Source: Rothia similimucilaginosa
GTDB taxonomy: Bacteria; Actinomycetota; Actinomycetes; Actinomycetales; Micrococcaceae
Assembly (NCBI RefSeq): GCF_029850875.1
Contig: NZ_JAOVAM010000001.1
Span: 310,001-374,000 of the forward strand
Direction: 5' to 3'
Length of the DNA: 64,000 nt
Shown here: in pieces, positions 52,784 to 63,590 of the stretch
How positions within the stretch are numbered: the stretch's first letter is position 1
Layout of the letters: every line of letters begins with the position of its first letter
The notes under the pieces: model-generated
What the model was told of the DNA's origin: nothing
Database searches by the model: none
Seen by the model: the letters and a program-made list of their open reading frames with translations, nothing else
Program-made: the position numbers and the translations under genes

Positions 52784-55540
52784 TTAGCCGCGCATACCCT
52801 CAACCGGGGACATGCGAGCCGAACGAGCCGCAGGCAGCGCCGAAGCGAGCATCGCGGCGAGTACACCCACAATGAGGATGACCACGTACCAGATGTACGG
52901 CAGGTCAAGCACGAGCGGGGCGCTGGAGCTTACGGCAGCCATCACAATCTTCGCGGAGACCGCACCGATGACCGTACCGGCAATCATGCCGAGCACCACT
53001 GCGGCGAGCGTAATCAGAATCGCCTCAATGGAGATCATGCGGCGCAGCTGCTTGCGGGACAGACCCAGCGAGCGGAGCATCGCATTCTCACGGCGGCGTT
53101 CGTTGACCGACAGGGTCATCGTGTTCGCCACACCAATGATGGAGATAACCACTGCGAGCATGAGCATCACCAGGGTGAAGGTCAGCATGACGGTCAGCAG
53201 CTGGTCAAACGTCTGGCGTTCCTGCAAGCCACCGGTGAAGGAGCTGTCAGGGCTGGCACGGTTCAGTTCAGTCTGCAGGGTCACGTTCTCGCTACTGGTC
53301 AGCGGGGATACCGCACGCACCAGAATGACGGTGTCGTTACCGCGTGCCTGGCTGGTGACGGTCAGATGTGATGCCTTTGTCTGAGCTTCCTGATCGCCGC
53401 TCGCGATTGCTTCTTCCAGTCGCTTCTGAGCTTCCTCAGCGGCGGGGTTGGCAACTGCCTGCGGGGTCTTGGCGTCCTGCAGCTTGGCAGCGGTGGCAGG
53501 GTTGACAATCAGCAGGTGCTGCTTGGTTTCGGACTTGACGGGCTTGAGTTCCAGTTCGCCGAGCGGGCCGCGCGCCTTCAGACGGCTGGACTCATTCAAT
53601 CCAGCGGACTTCCAGAGTCCCTGAGGTACGAGCACGGTGTCGTCAGCAAGGTTCGAGTTTTCGTTCGGCAGGATTGCCTTCAGATCGGAGGAGCTCAACG
53701 CCACCAGGTCAGCGTTCTGGTTGACACTCTGGCCTTCGTACTCGACGGTGTAGTCAACCACGCCAGCGGCGTAACCAACAGCGGATGCCTGAACGTTCTT
53801 AATGCCCTTGACCTTGGAGGCAATTCCCTCCGCCTTGGTCACGGTAGAAGCCGCCTCAGACTGGTCATACGAGCTGTACTTCGCCTGCGCAGAAATCGGG
53901 TACTGCTGATCCAGCGCCTTGACGAACGATGCGCTCAGAACCGTGTAGCCGGTCAGCACAATCGACACGACCAGGGTGCCGACAAGCACAGCACGGCCGG
54001 TGGAGACGGTGCGCTTGGGCGAACGCAGAGCGTTGGCGAGCGCAAGCTTACCGGTCTGGGTGCGGGTGACCATGCCGAGGGCGCGTACCAGCGGAGGTAG
54101 CATCAGCGGGGTGATGAGGAAGATCGCAATACCGAGCAGCAGTGCTGCGATCATACCGAGGAAGATTGCGGAGTTACCGTCACGGTTCGTGCTGGTTGCC
54201 TTATCGAGAGCAGTCACAACAGCGACCACGCCACCGATGGCGAAGAGTACACCGATGATCGGGCCGACCTTACCGGGCTTGCTGACTTCGCGGTTGGTGT
54301 GTTCGCTCATTGCGCTAATGGGCGAGATGCGCAGGGCACTTCGTGCCGGGGAGAGCGACGCCAGCACCGTCACAATGGTGCACAGCAGGGTACTAATAAT
54401 CACCGGGGTGATCGAGTACGAAATCATGATGGTCGGAACCATGCTTCCCACCAGCATGCCGACCGGGAAGGTCAGCAGAGCACCGATGAGGGAGAACACC
54501 ACGCCCACGGTAATGGATTCGACGAGCAGCATCCGTACGAGGGAGCCGCCGCGGGCACCGAGGGTGCGCAGCAGGGCGAGCTCGCGGATGCGCTGGCCGA
54601 CCAGCACCGCAAAGGTGTTGGAGATGACGAAGGAGGAAACCAGCAGCGCCAGGGCCGCGAAGGCACCCAGGATCACGCTAATGGAGGTGAAAACCTCAGA
54701 GATGCTCTTCTGGAAGTCTTCCAGCAGCTTCTGACCGGTCATAACGCGCGGGTCGTTCTTAGTGTCGCCGCTGCTGAGGGAGTCCTGCAGGCTCTTGAGT
54801 TTGGCGTCGGTTATGCCGTCCTTGAACTTGAGGTAGATGAGGTTCGCGCCAGCCATGCTACGGTAGCCTGCCGCCGAGCTACTGTTTTCTGTCTCGGCTG
54901 CTTTCAGGGTGGCTTCGCCGAGGCTGGTGCCGCCCACGAAGACAGCCCGGTTAGTGGTGGAGCCTTCAAATCCGGTGTCGAAGATACCGACGATGGTGTA
55001 TTCGGCGGTCTTGTCAGTACCGGGAGCACTAACGGATTCTACAACGTCGGTGCCGGTGACCTTGCCGTTCAGCGAAAGGTTGTGCTCCTTCGCGAAGTAG
55101 GTAGAGACCATGATTTCACGGTCGCTGCTGGGGATTTTGCCCTGCACTTTGTACGGGAAGAGGCTAGAATCGGAGGGCAGCTGGTTGTACTGCATCTGGG
55201 TTTTCTGGTCACCAGTGCCGAGCGTACCGGTAACGGCATACTGTACCCAGTAGCCGGAGAGCAAGTCGCTCTGCTCCACCTTCATAATCTGCTCACGGGT
55301 CAGGAAGATGGCGTTGCTGTCTTTACCGTCGCTGGTTGTAGCGGCGGAGGCGACGACCGCCTCGGCGCGGGAGAGCACGTCACCAATGGAGGAGTTGACG
55401 GTCGCCTGCAGCGAGTTGGTGAGCATCATAATGGCGGCGATGAAGAAGGATGAGATCGCGATGCCTATGCCCGTGAGGACGTATTTTCCTTTGGAAGCGC
55501 GCAGGTTGGAGCGCGCCACCGTGTTCAATGTGGTTGCCAC
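52784..55540 (-). CDS. ABC transporter permease with two FtsX-like domains
   Basis: This 918-residue membrane protein starts with a TM helix (YVLTGIGIAISSFFIAAIMML), then a large extracellular MacB-like domain (about 50-265). Three FtsX segments follow (about 280-400), then more TM helices with a second extracellular region (about 525-770). A final FtsX-like four-helix set ends the protein. TVARSNLRASKGKYVLTGIG opens it. Such permeases move lipids, peptides or drugs, or act mechanically on the envelope. They work with the ATPase encoded 3 bases upstream. No substrate can be read from the sequence. Confidence 0.9.
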   Translation of the reverse strand: MATTLNTVARSNLRASKGKYVLTGIGIAISSFFIAAIMMLTNSLQATVNSSIGDVLSRAEAVVASAATTSDGKDSNAIFLTREQIMKVEQSDLLSGYWVQYAVTGTLGTGDQKTQMQYNQLPSDSSLFPYKVQGKIPSSDREIMVSTYFAKEHNLSLNGKVTGTDVVESVSAPGTDKTAEYTIVGIFDTGFEGSTTNRAVFVGGTSLGEATLKAAETENSSSAAGYRSMAGANLIYLKFKDGITDAKLKSLQDSLSSGDTKNDPRVMTGQKLLEDFQKSISEVFTSISVILGAFAALALLVSSFVISNTFAVLVGQRIRELALLRTLGARGGSLVRMLLVESITVGVVFSLIGALLTFPVGMLVGSMVPTIMISYSITPVIISTLLCTIVTVLASLSPARSALRISPISAMSEHTNREVSKPGKVGPIIGVLFAIGGVVAVVTALDKATSTNRDGNSAIFLGMIAALLLGIAIFLITPLMLPPLVRALGMVTRTQTGKLALANALRSPKRTVSTGRAVLVGTLVVSIVLTGYTVLSASFVKALDQQYPISAQAKYSSYDQSEAASTVTKAEGIASKVKGIKNVQASAVGYAAGVVDYTVEYEGQSVNQNADLVALSSSDLKAILPNENSNLADDTVLVPQGLWKSAGLNESSRLKARGPLGELELKPVKSETKQHLLIVNPATAAKLQDAKTPQAVANPAAEEAQKRLEEAIASGDQEAQTKASHLTVTSQARGNDTVILVRAVSPLTSSENVTLQTELNRASPDSSFTGGLQERQTFDQLLTVMLTFTLVMLMLAVVISIIGVANTMTLSVNERRRENAMLRSLGLSRKQLRRMISIEAILITLAAVVLGMIAGTVIGAVSAKIVMAAVSSSAPLVLDLPYIWYVVILIVGVLAAMLASALPAARSARMSPVEGMRG

Positions 55541-55543
55541 GGC

Positions 55544-56311
55544 TTATCGACCTTCCAGCTGTGCCATTGCGCCAAGGACGGCGTCGTAGGTGGGTTCGAT
55601 CATTTCACCGGCGACCATGCCGTCCTTGATGAAGACCACGCGGTCTGCGTAGGAGGCGGCGTTTGCGTCGTGGGTAACCATGAGGATGGTCTGTGCGTGG
55701 TCGGTTGCGGCGGCACGCAACAGGCGTAGCACCTCGGCACCGGAGTTGGAGTCGAGGTTACCGGTTGGTTCGTCGGCGAAGACCACTTCGGGGCGTGCAA
55801 GCAGGGCACGCACGATGGCGACACGCTGCTGCTGACCGCCGGAGAGCTGTTCGGGGCGGTGGTCGAGTCGGGTTTCCAGGCCGAGGGTCTTGACCAGGTA
55901 GTCGCGCCACTGCGGGTCCGGCTTCTTACCGGCAAGGCCCAGAGGCAGATCAATGTTCTGGCCCGCGGTGAGGGTGGGGACCAGGTTGAACGCCTGGAAG
56001 ATGAAACCGATGTGTTCGCGGCGGAATTCGGTGAGGGCGTTGTCCTTCAGGCCGAAGAGCTCGGTACCGCCGATACGAATCGAGGTTGCCGGGTTCGGGT
56101 CGGGGGTATCCAGGGTTGCGATGGTCTGCATCAGCGTGGACTTACCCGAGCCGGAGGGACCCATAATGGCGGTGAACTTGCCCTGCTCAAAGTCGACGGA
56201 GACGTTGTTGAGGGCATGGACAGTGGCTTCACCGATGCCGTAAGTTTTGGAAAGGTTTCGTGCGGAGACGGCAGGCTGTGCCGTCTGTGCGTGATGAGTT
56301 GTCGTAGTCAT
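55544..56311 (-). CDS. ABC transporter ATPase (MacB/LolD type)
   Basis: This 255-residue ATPase has Walker A GPSGSGKSTLMQTIATLD near residue 51, signature LSGGQQQRVAIVRALLARP near residue 158, Walker B VVFADEPTGNLDS near residue 180 and switch MVTHDANAA. The DEPTGNLDS ending is diagnostic of the MacB/LolD/FtsE group. It starts the two-gene operon with the FtsX-type permease. Confidence 0.95.
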   Translation of the reverse strand: MTTTTHHAQTAQPAVSARNLSKTYGIGEATVHALNNVSVDFEQGKFTAIMGPSGSGKSTLMQTIATLDTPDPNPATSIRIGGTELFGLKDNALTEFRREHIGFIFQAFNLVPTLTAGQNIDLPLGLAGKKPDPQWRDYLVKTLGLETRLDHRPEQLSGGQQQRVAIVRALLARPEVVFADEPTGNLDSNSGAEVLRLLRAAATDHAQTILMVTHDANAASYADRVVFIKDGMVAGEMIEPTYDAVLGAMAQLEGR

Positions 56312-56591
56312 AGTTCAATTATTTCACGTAGCGTGGCGCTGACTACAGGGTTTTTCTCATCCTCCAGGTTGATTTTGGCGGGTGTTCACCGGGTCTTGAC
56401 CTGCGGATGCGAAGGTTCCCCACTCATTCCACGGGCTGAAATGAGCTTGAGGAGGGCTGGGCGGGGTACTGGCCTCATCCTTAAGGATGAGTGGCGGCGC
56501 AATCTGCGTTCTCGCCCCGCATCCCTTACCCCGCATCATTGCCCTGCTTCTCTGCCTCCCATCTCTGCCCGCGCCTACACCTATATATGCG
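56312..56591. other. gap upstream of the ABC transporter operon
   Basis: It should hold the operon promoter. A short inverted repeat CTCATCC-TTAA-GGATGAG lies at 56473-56490. No gene is seen. Confidence 0.45.
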
Positions 56592-56595
56592 AAAA

Positions 56596-56637
56596 CCCCC
56601 GGCTCCTCCCCCGTCTGGGGCGGGGAAGCCGGAGGCT
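56596..56637 (-). terminator. terminator after metG
   Basis: A GC-rich imperfect stem (CCTCCGGCT.CCCC against GGGG.AGGAGCCGG) is followed in the minus direction by GGGTTTTCG. Confidence 0.7.
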
Positions 56638-56711
56638 TTCATAGACTATCCGTTATAGCGCTATCATTGCAGCGCTATCTCAGGCGCTGTCCACTAGTGT
56701 TCAGGCAGTTG

Positions 56712-58256
56712 TTATGCCTTGGGCGCTTCGTAGCGGGGGAACACCGGTGCGGGTGCGGGCAGTTCCGTGCCGGGCACGAGCGCGGTACCGATGGCTGCGA
56801 ACTGGCGTGCGTCGCCTTCGGGTACGCCGAGCAGGGTCAGCAGCTTGGCGGTTGCGTCGGGCATGACGGGCTGCAGCAGCAGGGCGACCTTGCGTACGAC
56901 TTCGAGGGTTACGTACAGTACGGTGTTCATGCGGTCGAGTTCGCCGTTCTTGCGCAAGGTCCAGGGTTCCTGCTCTGCGAAGTAGGCGTTGGTGTCTGCG
57001 AGCACAGTCCAGATGCGTTCCAAAGCGCGGTGGAATGCCTGCTCGTCGAAGTCTGCACGGACCGGCTCGTAGAGGGCTGCCGCCTCGTCGAGGATCTTGC
57101 GGTCGGCTTCGGTGAATTCGCCGTGGGTGGGCACCGCTCCGCCGCAGTTCTTGGCGACCATGGACAGGGAACGCTGGGCGAGGTTGCCGAGGTTGTTTGC
57201 CAGGTCGGAGTTGATGCGGTTGATGATGGACTCTTCGGAGTAGGAGCCATCCTGGCCGAAGGATACCTCGCGCATGAGGAAGAAACGTACGGCGTCCAGG
57301 CCGAATGCGTCGACGAGGTTTGCGGGGTCGACGACGTTGCCGACGGACTTGGACATCTTTTCGCCGTTCACGAGCAGGAAGCCGTGGCCGAAGACGCGCT
57401 TGGGTAGCTCCAGGCCGGCAGACCACAGGAATGCAGGCCAGTAGATGGAGTGGAATCGGGTGATGTCCTTACCGATGAGGTGCAGGTCGGCCGGCCAGTA
57501 CTTGGTGAACAGTTCGTTGTCGGTATCGGGGTAGCCGAGGCCGGTGAGGTAGTTGGTGAGGGCGTCAACCCACACGTACATGACGTGCTTGTCGTTGCCG
57601 GGTACGGGTACGCCCCAGTCGAAGGTGGTGCGGGAGATGGACAGGTCGTTGAGGCCGCCCTTGACGAAGGAGATCAGCTCGTTACGGCGCGATTCGGGGT
57701 AGACGTAGCCTTCGTTAGCGTAGAGTTCAAGGAGCTTGTCACCGTACTTGGAGAGGCGGAAGAAGTAGGACTCTTCTTCGGTCCATTCGACTTCGGTGCC
57801 GGTGGTGATGGCGTAGCGCTGGCCGTCGCGCACTTCAGTTTCATCTTCTGCGTAGTAGGCTTCGTCGCGTACGGAGTACCAGCCGGCGTACTTGTCAAGG
57901 TAGATGTCGCCGTTTTCTTCCATGCGCTTCCAGATGGCCTGGGATGCGGTGTAGTGGTCGGGGTCGGTGGTGCGGATGAAGCGGTCATAGCTAATGTTCA
58001 ACGCATCGTTCATTGCTTTGAAGCGTGCGGAGTTCTCGTCGGCAAGTTCCTTAGCGGTCTTACCGAGCTTCTCTGCGGTGGTCTGCATCTTCTGGCCGTG
58101 CTCGTCGGTGCCGGTCATGAAGCGCACGTCGAAGCCGTCGAGGCGCTTGAAGCGGGCTAGCACGTCGGCTGCGATGGTTTCGTAGGCGTGGCCGATGTGC
58201 GGGTTGCCATTAGGGTAGGAGATGGCGGTGGTGATGTAGAACGGAGTTGCAGTCAT
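56712..58256 (-). CDS. metG: methionyl-tRNA synthetase, short form
   Basis: This class I synthetase charges tRNA-Met. The 514 residues contain the HIGH-type [16 protein letters not shown] near residue 20 and [14 protein letters not shown] near residue 299. The zinc-finger cysteines of the MetG1 form are absent, and the C-terminal EMAP/tRNA-binding domain is missing, as in mycobacterial MetG. The ATG at 58256 has only a weak GAAAG close upstream. It lies downstream of tRNA-Lys in the same direction. Confidence 0.95.
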   Translation of the reverse strand: MTATPFYITTAISYPNGNPHIGHAYETIAADVLARFKRLDGFDVRFMTGTDEHGQKMQTTAEKLGKTAKELADENSARFKAMNDALNISYDRFIRTTDPDHYTASQAIWKRMEENGDIYLDKYAGWYSVRDEAYYAEDETEVRDGQRYAITTGTEVEWTEEESYFFRLSKYGDKLLELYANEGYVYPESRRNELISFVKGGLNDLSISRTTFDWGVPVPGNDKHVMYVWVDALTNYLTGLGYPDTDNELFTKYWPADLHLIGKDITRFHSIYWPAFLWSAGLELPKRVFGHGFLLVNGEKMSKSVGNVVDPANLVDAFGLDAVRFFLMREVSFGQDGSYSEESIINRINSDLANNLGNLAQRSLSMVAKNCGGAVPTHGEFTEADRKILDEAAALYEPVRADFDEQAFHRALERIWTVLADTNAYFAEQEPWTLRKNGELDRMNTVLYVTLEVVRKVALLLQPVMPDATAKLLTLLGVPEGDARQFAAIGTALVPGTELPAPAPVFPRYEAPKA

Positions 58257-58326
58257 AACTTTCAGTTTACCGCAGTCTTAGGCTAGGCTCTCACCCTGGT
58301 TATGTATAGTCTGAAATGCGACGGCC

Positions 58327-58533
58327 CAAACACCAAGCCGCCAAGCAACAGACCAAACCGTGACAACCCTCCCCACCCGGTTCGCTAGGCACGGGGTGCA
58401 CACGAAACTACCGTGCACCCCAACAAACCGGCGGGATAACGCGCCCCTGCCCAACCTGCAGAAACCACCTGAGGAATCGGTGTCGTCCGTAGTGACATCA
58501 GGGTGTCCGAGCTCTGCGAGGACAGGTCCCCCT
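58327..58533. repeat. first copy of the tRNA-Lys-associated intergenic repeat
   Basis: Blocks shared with 63591-63859 include CAAGCCGCCA, ACCAAACCG/ACTAAACCA-type strings, GCTAGGCACGGGG, and a 38-base exact match at 58494-58531 that contains a TGTCC/GGACA hairpin. A second hairpin with GGGGTGCAC/GTGCACCCC arms, 58393-58420, is unique to this copy. No gene is called here. Confidence 0.65.
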
Positions 58534-58553
58534 GTAGGAACAAGGAGAACGCA

Positions 58554-58589
58554 AAAATCCCGCCAATTCCGAAGAATCAGCGGGATTTT
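58554..58589 (-). terminator. terminator after tRNA-Lys, first copy
   Basis: AAAATCCCGC pairs with GCGGGATTTT over a 16-base loop. The same hairpin, with one change, is at 63923-63958. Confidence 0.85.
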
Positions 58590-58597
58590 CTTTGATG

Positions 58598-58670
58598 TGC
58601 GCCCCCTGGGACTCGAACCCAGAACCCATTGATTAAGAGTCAATTGCTCTGCCAATTGAGCTAGAGGCGC
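58598..58670 (-). tRNA. tRNA-Lys (anticodon CUU), first copy
   Basis: The minus strand begins GCGCCTCTAGCTCAATTGG. The anticodon loop CTCTTAA lies in a TTGA/TCAA stem, and the T-arm contains GGGTTCGAGTCCC. CCA is not encoded. Confidence 0.95.
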
Positions 58671-58799
58671 TTATTTATTTTTCAAGGTCTCCCTTGCAAC
58701 GATTAAATACTATACGGCATTTTATGAATGCCTGCAACTCAATTAATAATGAACTGCATCACACATTTGCCAGGTGGTGCTTTTCAGCTTGAAATAGCA
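58671..58799. other. gap between tRNA-Lys and the ilvC terminator
   Basis: It contains the tRNA-Lys promoter for the minus strand. No gene is seen. Confidence 0.35.
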
Positions 58800-58858
58800 A
58801 AGAATCCGGCGCTCCACCCCTCCTCTATGTGGGGCGAGAGGTGAAACGCCGGATTCTT
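58800..58858 (-). terminator. terminator after ilvC
   Basis: The 12-bp arms AAGAATCCGGCG and CGCCGGATTCTT enclose an inner ACCCC/GGGGC-type stem. Confidence 0.8.
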
Positions 58859-58882
58859 AGAAAGCTATTGCTGAGCTACCGT

Positions 58883-60195
<1,313 letters not shown>

Positions 60196-60696
60196 CTAGA
60201 TACGTTCGCTCATGGCGCGCGGGCCGCGTGCCAGGGCGATGGTGCCTGCGCGAACAATTTCGCGAACACCATAGGGTTCCAGAACGTCCAGCAGTGCGTT
60301 GAGCTTCTCCGCAGAACCGGTTGCCTCGATCACAACAGACTCGGGGGAAACGTCAATCACAGATGCACGGAACAGGTCTGCCGCCTGGACGATCTGCAGA
60401 CGTGCCACTGCATCCGCCTTAACCTTAATCAGGATGTGGCCGCGCTGGGTGGAGGATTCGGCGGGAAGCTCGACAACCTTCAGCACGTGAACGAGCTTGT
60501 TCAGCTGCTTGGTAATCTGCTCGATGGTATGGGCGTCACCCTCGGTCACGACGGTGATACGGGAAACACCGGGGTTTTCGGTGGGGCCCACAGCCAGGGA
60601 GAGGATGTTGAACAGACGGCGGGAGAACAGACCGGAGACGCGGGTGAGAACGCCCGGCTTATCTTCTACCAGAACGGACAGAGTGTGCAGAGCCAT
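60196..60696 (-). CDS. ilvN: acetolactate synthase small (regulatory) subunit
   Basis: This 166-residue ACT-domain subunit confers valine feedback on the large subunit. HTLSVLVEDKPGVLTRVSGLFSRR opens the ACT domain (quoted in part), NILSLAVG follows, and a second ACT-like region covers about residues 80-160. The ATG overlaps the ilvB stop by one base (TAATG), so it is coupled. Confidence 0.95.
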   Translation of the reverse strand: MALHTLSVLVEDKPGVLTRVSGLFSRRLFNILSLAVGPTENPGVSRITVVTEGDAHTIEQITKQLNKLVHVLKVVELPAESSTQRGHILIKVKADAVARLQIVQAADLFRASVIDVSPESVVIEATGSAEKLNALLDVLEPYGVREIVRAGTIALARGPRAMSERI

Positions 60697-62498
60697 TAGT
60701 TCTCTCCCTCACGATCGAACTCGGGCGAAGTGTTCTTCGCAATCCAAATCTTGTCATTAGATACGCCTGCCGGGACCATGGGCCAGACGAGGGCGTGGGG
60801 GCTGACAGTGAAGTCAATGACGACAGGGCGGTCGTTGATTTCCAGGGCAGCCTTAATGGTGGCATCCACATCCTCGTCGCGCTCGCAACGGAAAGTTGCA
60901 CAGCCATATGCTTCACCAAGCTTGACGAAGTCGGGGATACGTACGGTGCCGTGACCGTCCTTCAGGTCGGTGTTGGAATAGCGCTCGTTGTAGAACAGAG
61001 TCTGCCACTGACGCACCATACCGAGGGAGGAGTTGTTGATGATGGCAACCTTCACGGGAATGTTGTTATGTGCGCAAGTGACCAGTTCCTGGTTGGTCAT
61101 CTGGAAGCAACCGTCACCGTCAATAATCCACACGGTGGATTCGGGGTGCGCAACCTTAGCACCCATACCTGCAGGAACGCCGTAGCCCATGGTGCCCAGA
61201 CCAGCGGAGCTAATGAAGTGGCGGGGGTTCTCCTGCTGAATGTAGTGTGCACCCCACATCTGGTGCTGACCAACGCCGGTGACGTAGTATGCGTCAGGAC
61301 CGGTCAGAGCGCTAATACGCTCGAGGACGTATTCGGGCGAGCCGAGACCGTCGGTGGGCTTCTGGTAGCCGAGCGGGTAATCCTTGCGGATAACATTCAG
61401 CTCGTTCCACCACTCGGTGAGGTTCGGCAGCTGGTCTGCGAATTCGGTGGAGAGCAGGTCGGTCAGCTCAGGCAGGACATACTTGAGGTCGCCGACAATC
61501 GGAACATCCGCGAAGCGAATCTTCGAGATTTCTGCCGGGTCAACGTCAATGTGGATGACCTTAGCCTCGGGAGCGAAAGAGTCAAGCTTACCGGTAACGC
61601 GGTCATCGAAGCGTGCACCGAGGGTAATCAGCAGGTCAGACTTCTGCATTGCTGCGACGGCGGGGACGGTACCGTGCATACCGGGCATACCGAGATTCTG
61701 GGGGTCCGAGTCGGGGAACACGCCAATAGCGTTCAGGGTAGTGACGACGGGTGCACCGATGAGCTTAGCCAGCTTGTGGAACTCTTCGGAAGCACCTGCA
61801 CGGACCAGGCCACCGCCAACGTAGAAGACGGGGTGCTTGGACTCGGTAATGTACTTTGCGGCTTCGTGGATCTGCTTGGAGTGGCCGCGAGTGACGGGGG
61901 TGTAGCCGCGCAATTCGAGGTCCTCAGGAATACCGCGGTATTCCATCATGCCAACCTGTGCATCCTTGGTGACGTCCACGAGCACGGGGCCGGGGCGGCC
62001 GGTAGATGCGATATGGAATGCTGCTGCGAGCGCACGGGGGATGTCTTGCGGGTCGGTAATCATGAAGGAGTGCTTGGAGATGGGCATTGCCATGCCGACA
62101 ATGTCAGCTTCCTGGAATGCGTCGGAGCCAAGCAACGCGGTGGACACCTGGCCGGTGATTGCGACCAGCGGGATGGAGTCCATGTTTGCGTCGGCGATTG
62201 CGGTCAGCAGGTTGGTTGCACCGGGGCCGGAGGTTGCGATGCACACGCCGGTCTTGCCGCTGGACACCGCGTAGCCCTGAGCTGCGTGGCCTGCACCCTG
62301 CTCATGGCGGACCAGGATGTGGCGAACCTTCTTAGAGTCATACAGTGGGTCATAGGTCGGCAGAATAGCTCCACCAGGCAGGCCGAATACGTCAGTCACA
62401 CCCAAATCTTCGAGGGTGCGGACGATTGCCTGAGAACCGGTCATGCGTTCTGCGGGAGCGTTTACCGCGTCATCAGAAGTGGAAAATCCCATGGTCAT
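60696..62498 (-). CDS. ilvB: acetolactate synthase large (catalytic) subunit
   Basis: This ThDP- and FAD-dependent enzyme makes acetolactate and acetohydroxybutyrate. The 600 residues show [16 protein letters not shown] near residue 39, the catalytic Glu in [14 protein letters not shown] near residue 65, and the ThDP motif [16 protein letters not shown] near residue 457 followed by [13 protein letters not shown]. The ATG at 62498 has GAGGC upstream. A leader peptide and terminator lie 100-210 bases upstream and should control entry into ilvB-ilvN. Confidence 0.96.
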   Translation of the reverse strand: MTMGFSTSDDAVNAPAERMTGSQAIVRTLEDLGVTDVFGLPGGAILPTYDPLYDSKKVRHILVRHEQGAGHAAQGYAVSSGKTGVCIATSGPGATNLLTAIADANMDSIPLVAITGQVSTALLGSDAFQEADIVGMAMPISKHSFMITDPQDIPRALAAAFHIASTGRPGPVLVDVTKDAQVGMMEYRGIPEDLELRGYTPVTRGHSKQIHEAAKYITESKHPVFYVGGGLVRAGASEEFHKLAKLIGAPVVTTLNAIGVFPDSDPQNLGMPGMHGTVPAVAAMQKSDLLITLGARFDDRVTGKLDSFAPEAKVIHIDVDPAEISKIRFADVPIVGDLKYVLPELTDLLSTEFADQLPNLTEWWNELNVIRKDYPLGYQKPTDGLGSPEYVLERISALTGPDAYYVTGVGQHQMWGAHYIQQENPRHFISSAGLGTMGYGVPAGMGAKVAHPESTVWIIDGDGCFQMTNQELVTCAHNNIPVKVAIINNSSLGMVRQWQTLFYNERYSNTDLKDGHGTVRIPDFVKLGEAYGCATFRCERDEDVDATIKAALEINDRPVVIDFTVSPHALVWPMVPAGVSNDKIWIAKNTSPEFDREGEN

Positions 62499-62597
62499 GG
62501 AAATGCCTCGTGTCTTAATGGTTCTTCGTTATATTCAATGTTCTGCAGGAGGATTGTGTGGTCCTCACGCATCCTATGCCCGGGGGTACCAAGCTAT

Positions 62598-62637
62598 AAA
62601 AAATGCCCCTCGCTGTTGGTGGTAGCGGTAGGGGCGC
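62598..62637 (-). terminator. attenuator terminator in the ilvB leader
   Basis: On the minus strand GCCCCTACCGCT folds with AGCGAGGGGC and is followed by ATTTTTTAT, a clear intrinsic terminator about 100 bases before the ilvB ATG. Confidence 0.88.
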
Positions 62638-62655
62638 TCAGTCGCAGTGAATAGA

Positions 62656-62665
62656 CCCTGCCACT
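62656..62665 (-). promoter_or_regulatory. candidate antiterminator segment of the ilvB leader
   Basis: The minus strand reads AGTGGCAGGG, which can pair at 9 of 10 positions (one G-U) with the 5' arm of the terminator. It starts four bases after the leader peptide stop, where a ribosome finishing the peptide would cover it. Confidence 0.6.
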
Positions 62666-62669
62666 CGCC

Positions 62670-62708
62670 CTAGGAGACGAATACAAGGTTGATAATTCGC
62701 TGGTGCAT
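62670..62708 (-). CDS. ilvB leader peptide MHQRIINLVFVS
   Basis: This 12-codon ORF has five branched-chain codons (Ile, Ile, Leu, Val, Val) near its end and a TAG stop. GAAGGG lies about 10 bases before its ATG. Position, codon content and the terminator downstream fit classic transcription attenuation. When charged Ile/Leu/Val tRNA is short, the ribosome stalls and the antiterminator at 62656-62665 can form. The peptide itself has no other role. Short leader peptides of this type are known for ilvBNC in corynebacteria. Confidence 0.8.
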   Translation of the reverse strand: MHQRIINLVFVS

Positions 62709-62807
62709 TGCTGTCTTCACCCTTCCATGATGAAGCCCTGGGCGGGGGTGAGTCAAATCTCTATGGGGTATCGTGGCGGTTTCTGCACGGAAACCCCCAA
62801 GTCAACC

Positions 62808-62860
62808 TTCTTCTTTCATGATGTGGACACTTTCTTCTTCTTTCATGATGTGGACACTTT
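62808..62860. repeat. 27-bp tandem repeat upstream of the ilvB leader
   Basis: Two copies beginning TTCTTCTTTCATGATGTGG lie at 62808-62834 and 62835-62860. They are between the divergent ilvB leader and the orphan gene at 62989 and could be a double regulator site. Confidence 0.7.
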
Positions 62861-62952
62861 GCGTGTGTACGTGGATTTTAGCGCAGGTTTTTGAACAGGT
62901 GAGAAAAACTCGCTTTTTTGGATGTCATGGCGCGTAATATGTGCGAATACTC

Positions 62953-62981
62953 GTGACCTTCTTCCTTTGCCCCGGTAGACT
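62953..62981 (+). promoter_or_regulatory. promoter of the 179-residue orphan gene
   Basis: GTGACC (62953-62958), 17 bases, TAGACT (62976-62981), then seven bases to ATG 62989. The geometry fits a leaderless transcript. Confidence 0.5.
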
Positions 62982-62988
62982 GATTTCT

Positions 62989-63528
62989 ATGACCGAACCG
63001 ATTATCACGGTCGCTGATGAGCTGACCGAAGCAAGTAAGTACGCAGAGGTTATCGACCCCCGTAACTCTATTGAGAGTAGCGAGTTTTTGACGGGCGAGG
63101 AACTCATTCGGGTTCTGCACCCGGTTTTTGACGAGCAGATTATTAACTACGGTGCATACAATTTGGTGTATGCATCTGGCCGCGCGGTGTACCGTAATCC
63201 TGATTTGGCGTTGCATCAGCATCCTGATCAGGAGCATTTTATTGTGGGGTATCAGGATGCGCCTGATGAGGTGATTATTGCTCCGGTGAATTTGCCGGCG
63301 TTGACGCCTGCGGGTACTGCTACGACGATTGATAATACGAATGCGCTGCATGCGTATCGTGTGGGTGACGATGCGGTGACAATCGAGTCGGTGAATGGTA
63401 GCTCATTCTTCTTGTCTTTTGAGGATAATGCTGAGCTTTCGACTCGCTTTGGCACTGGACTTTTGGAGCAGGGTCGCGATGTTGAGGATTTCCGTGAGTT
63501 TGTGACGCGGATTTGGCCGGTCCTGTAG
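62989..63528 (+). CDS. conserved-looking cytosolic protein of unknown function (179 aa)
   Basis: The protein begins MTEPIITVADELTEASKYAE. It has no signal, membrane segment or recognised motif, and is acidic with mixed alpha/beta composition. Segments such as GEELIRVLHPVFDEQIINYG and EHFIVGYQDAPDEVIIAPVN look well structured. I start at 62989 because a promoter places transcription start there. An upstream in-frame ATG at 62941 would overlap that promoter. A terminator follows at 63545. I do not recognise the family. Confidence 0.6.
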   Translation: MTEPIITVADELTEASKYAEVIDPRNSIESSEFLTGEELIRVLHPVFDEQIINYGAYNLVYASGRAVYRNPDLALHQHPDQEHFIVGYQDAPDEVIIAPVNLPALTPAGTATTIDNTNALHAYRVGDDAVTIESVNGSSFFLSFEDNAELSTRFGTGLLEQGRDVEDFREFVTRIWPVL

Positions 63529-63544
63529 TCAAGACTTTTCGTAT

Positions 63545-63586
63545 GGAAAGCCCACCGCACCCCTCTGGGTTTGCGGCGGGCTTTCC
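63545..63586 (+). terminator. terminator after the orphan gene
   Basis: GGAAAGCCC.CCGC pairs with GCGG.GGGCTTTCC across one mismatch and is followed by TATA. Confidence 0.8.
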
Positions 63587-63590
63587 TATA

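Noticed and set aside
58278-58655. 125-codon minus-strand ORF downstream of metG's neighbour
   Set aside because: It runs through the tRNA-Lys gene and its terminator and through the intergenic repeat, so translation is not credible.
60795-62654. 619-codon open frame antisense to ilvB
   Set aside because: Same codon-bias artefact. ilvB reads through with all ThDP motifs, and the antisense protein is composition-biased.
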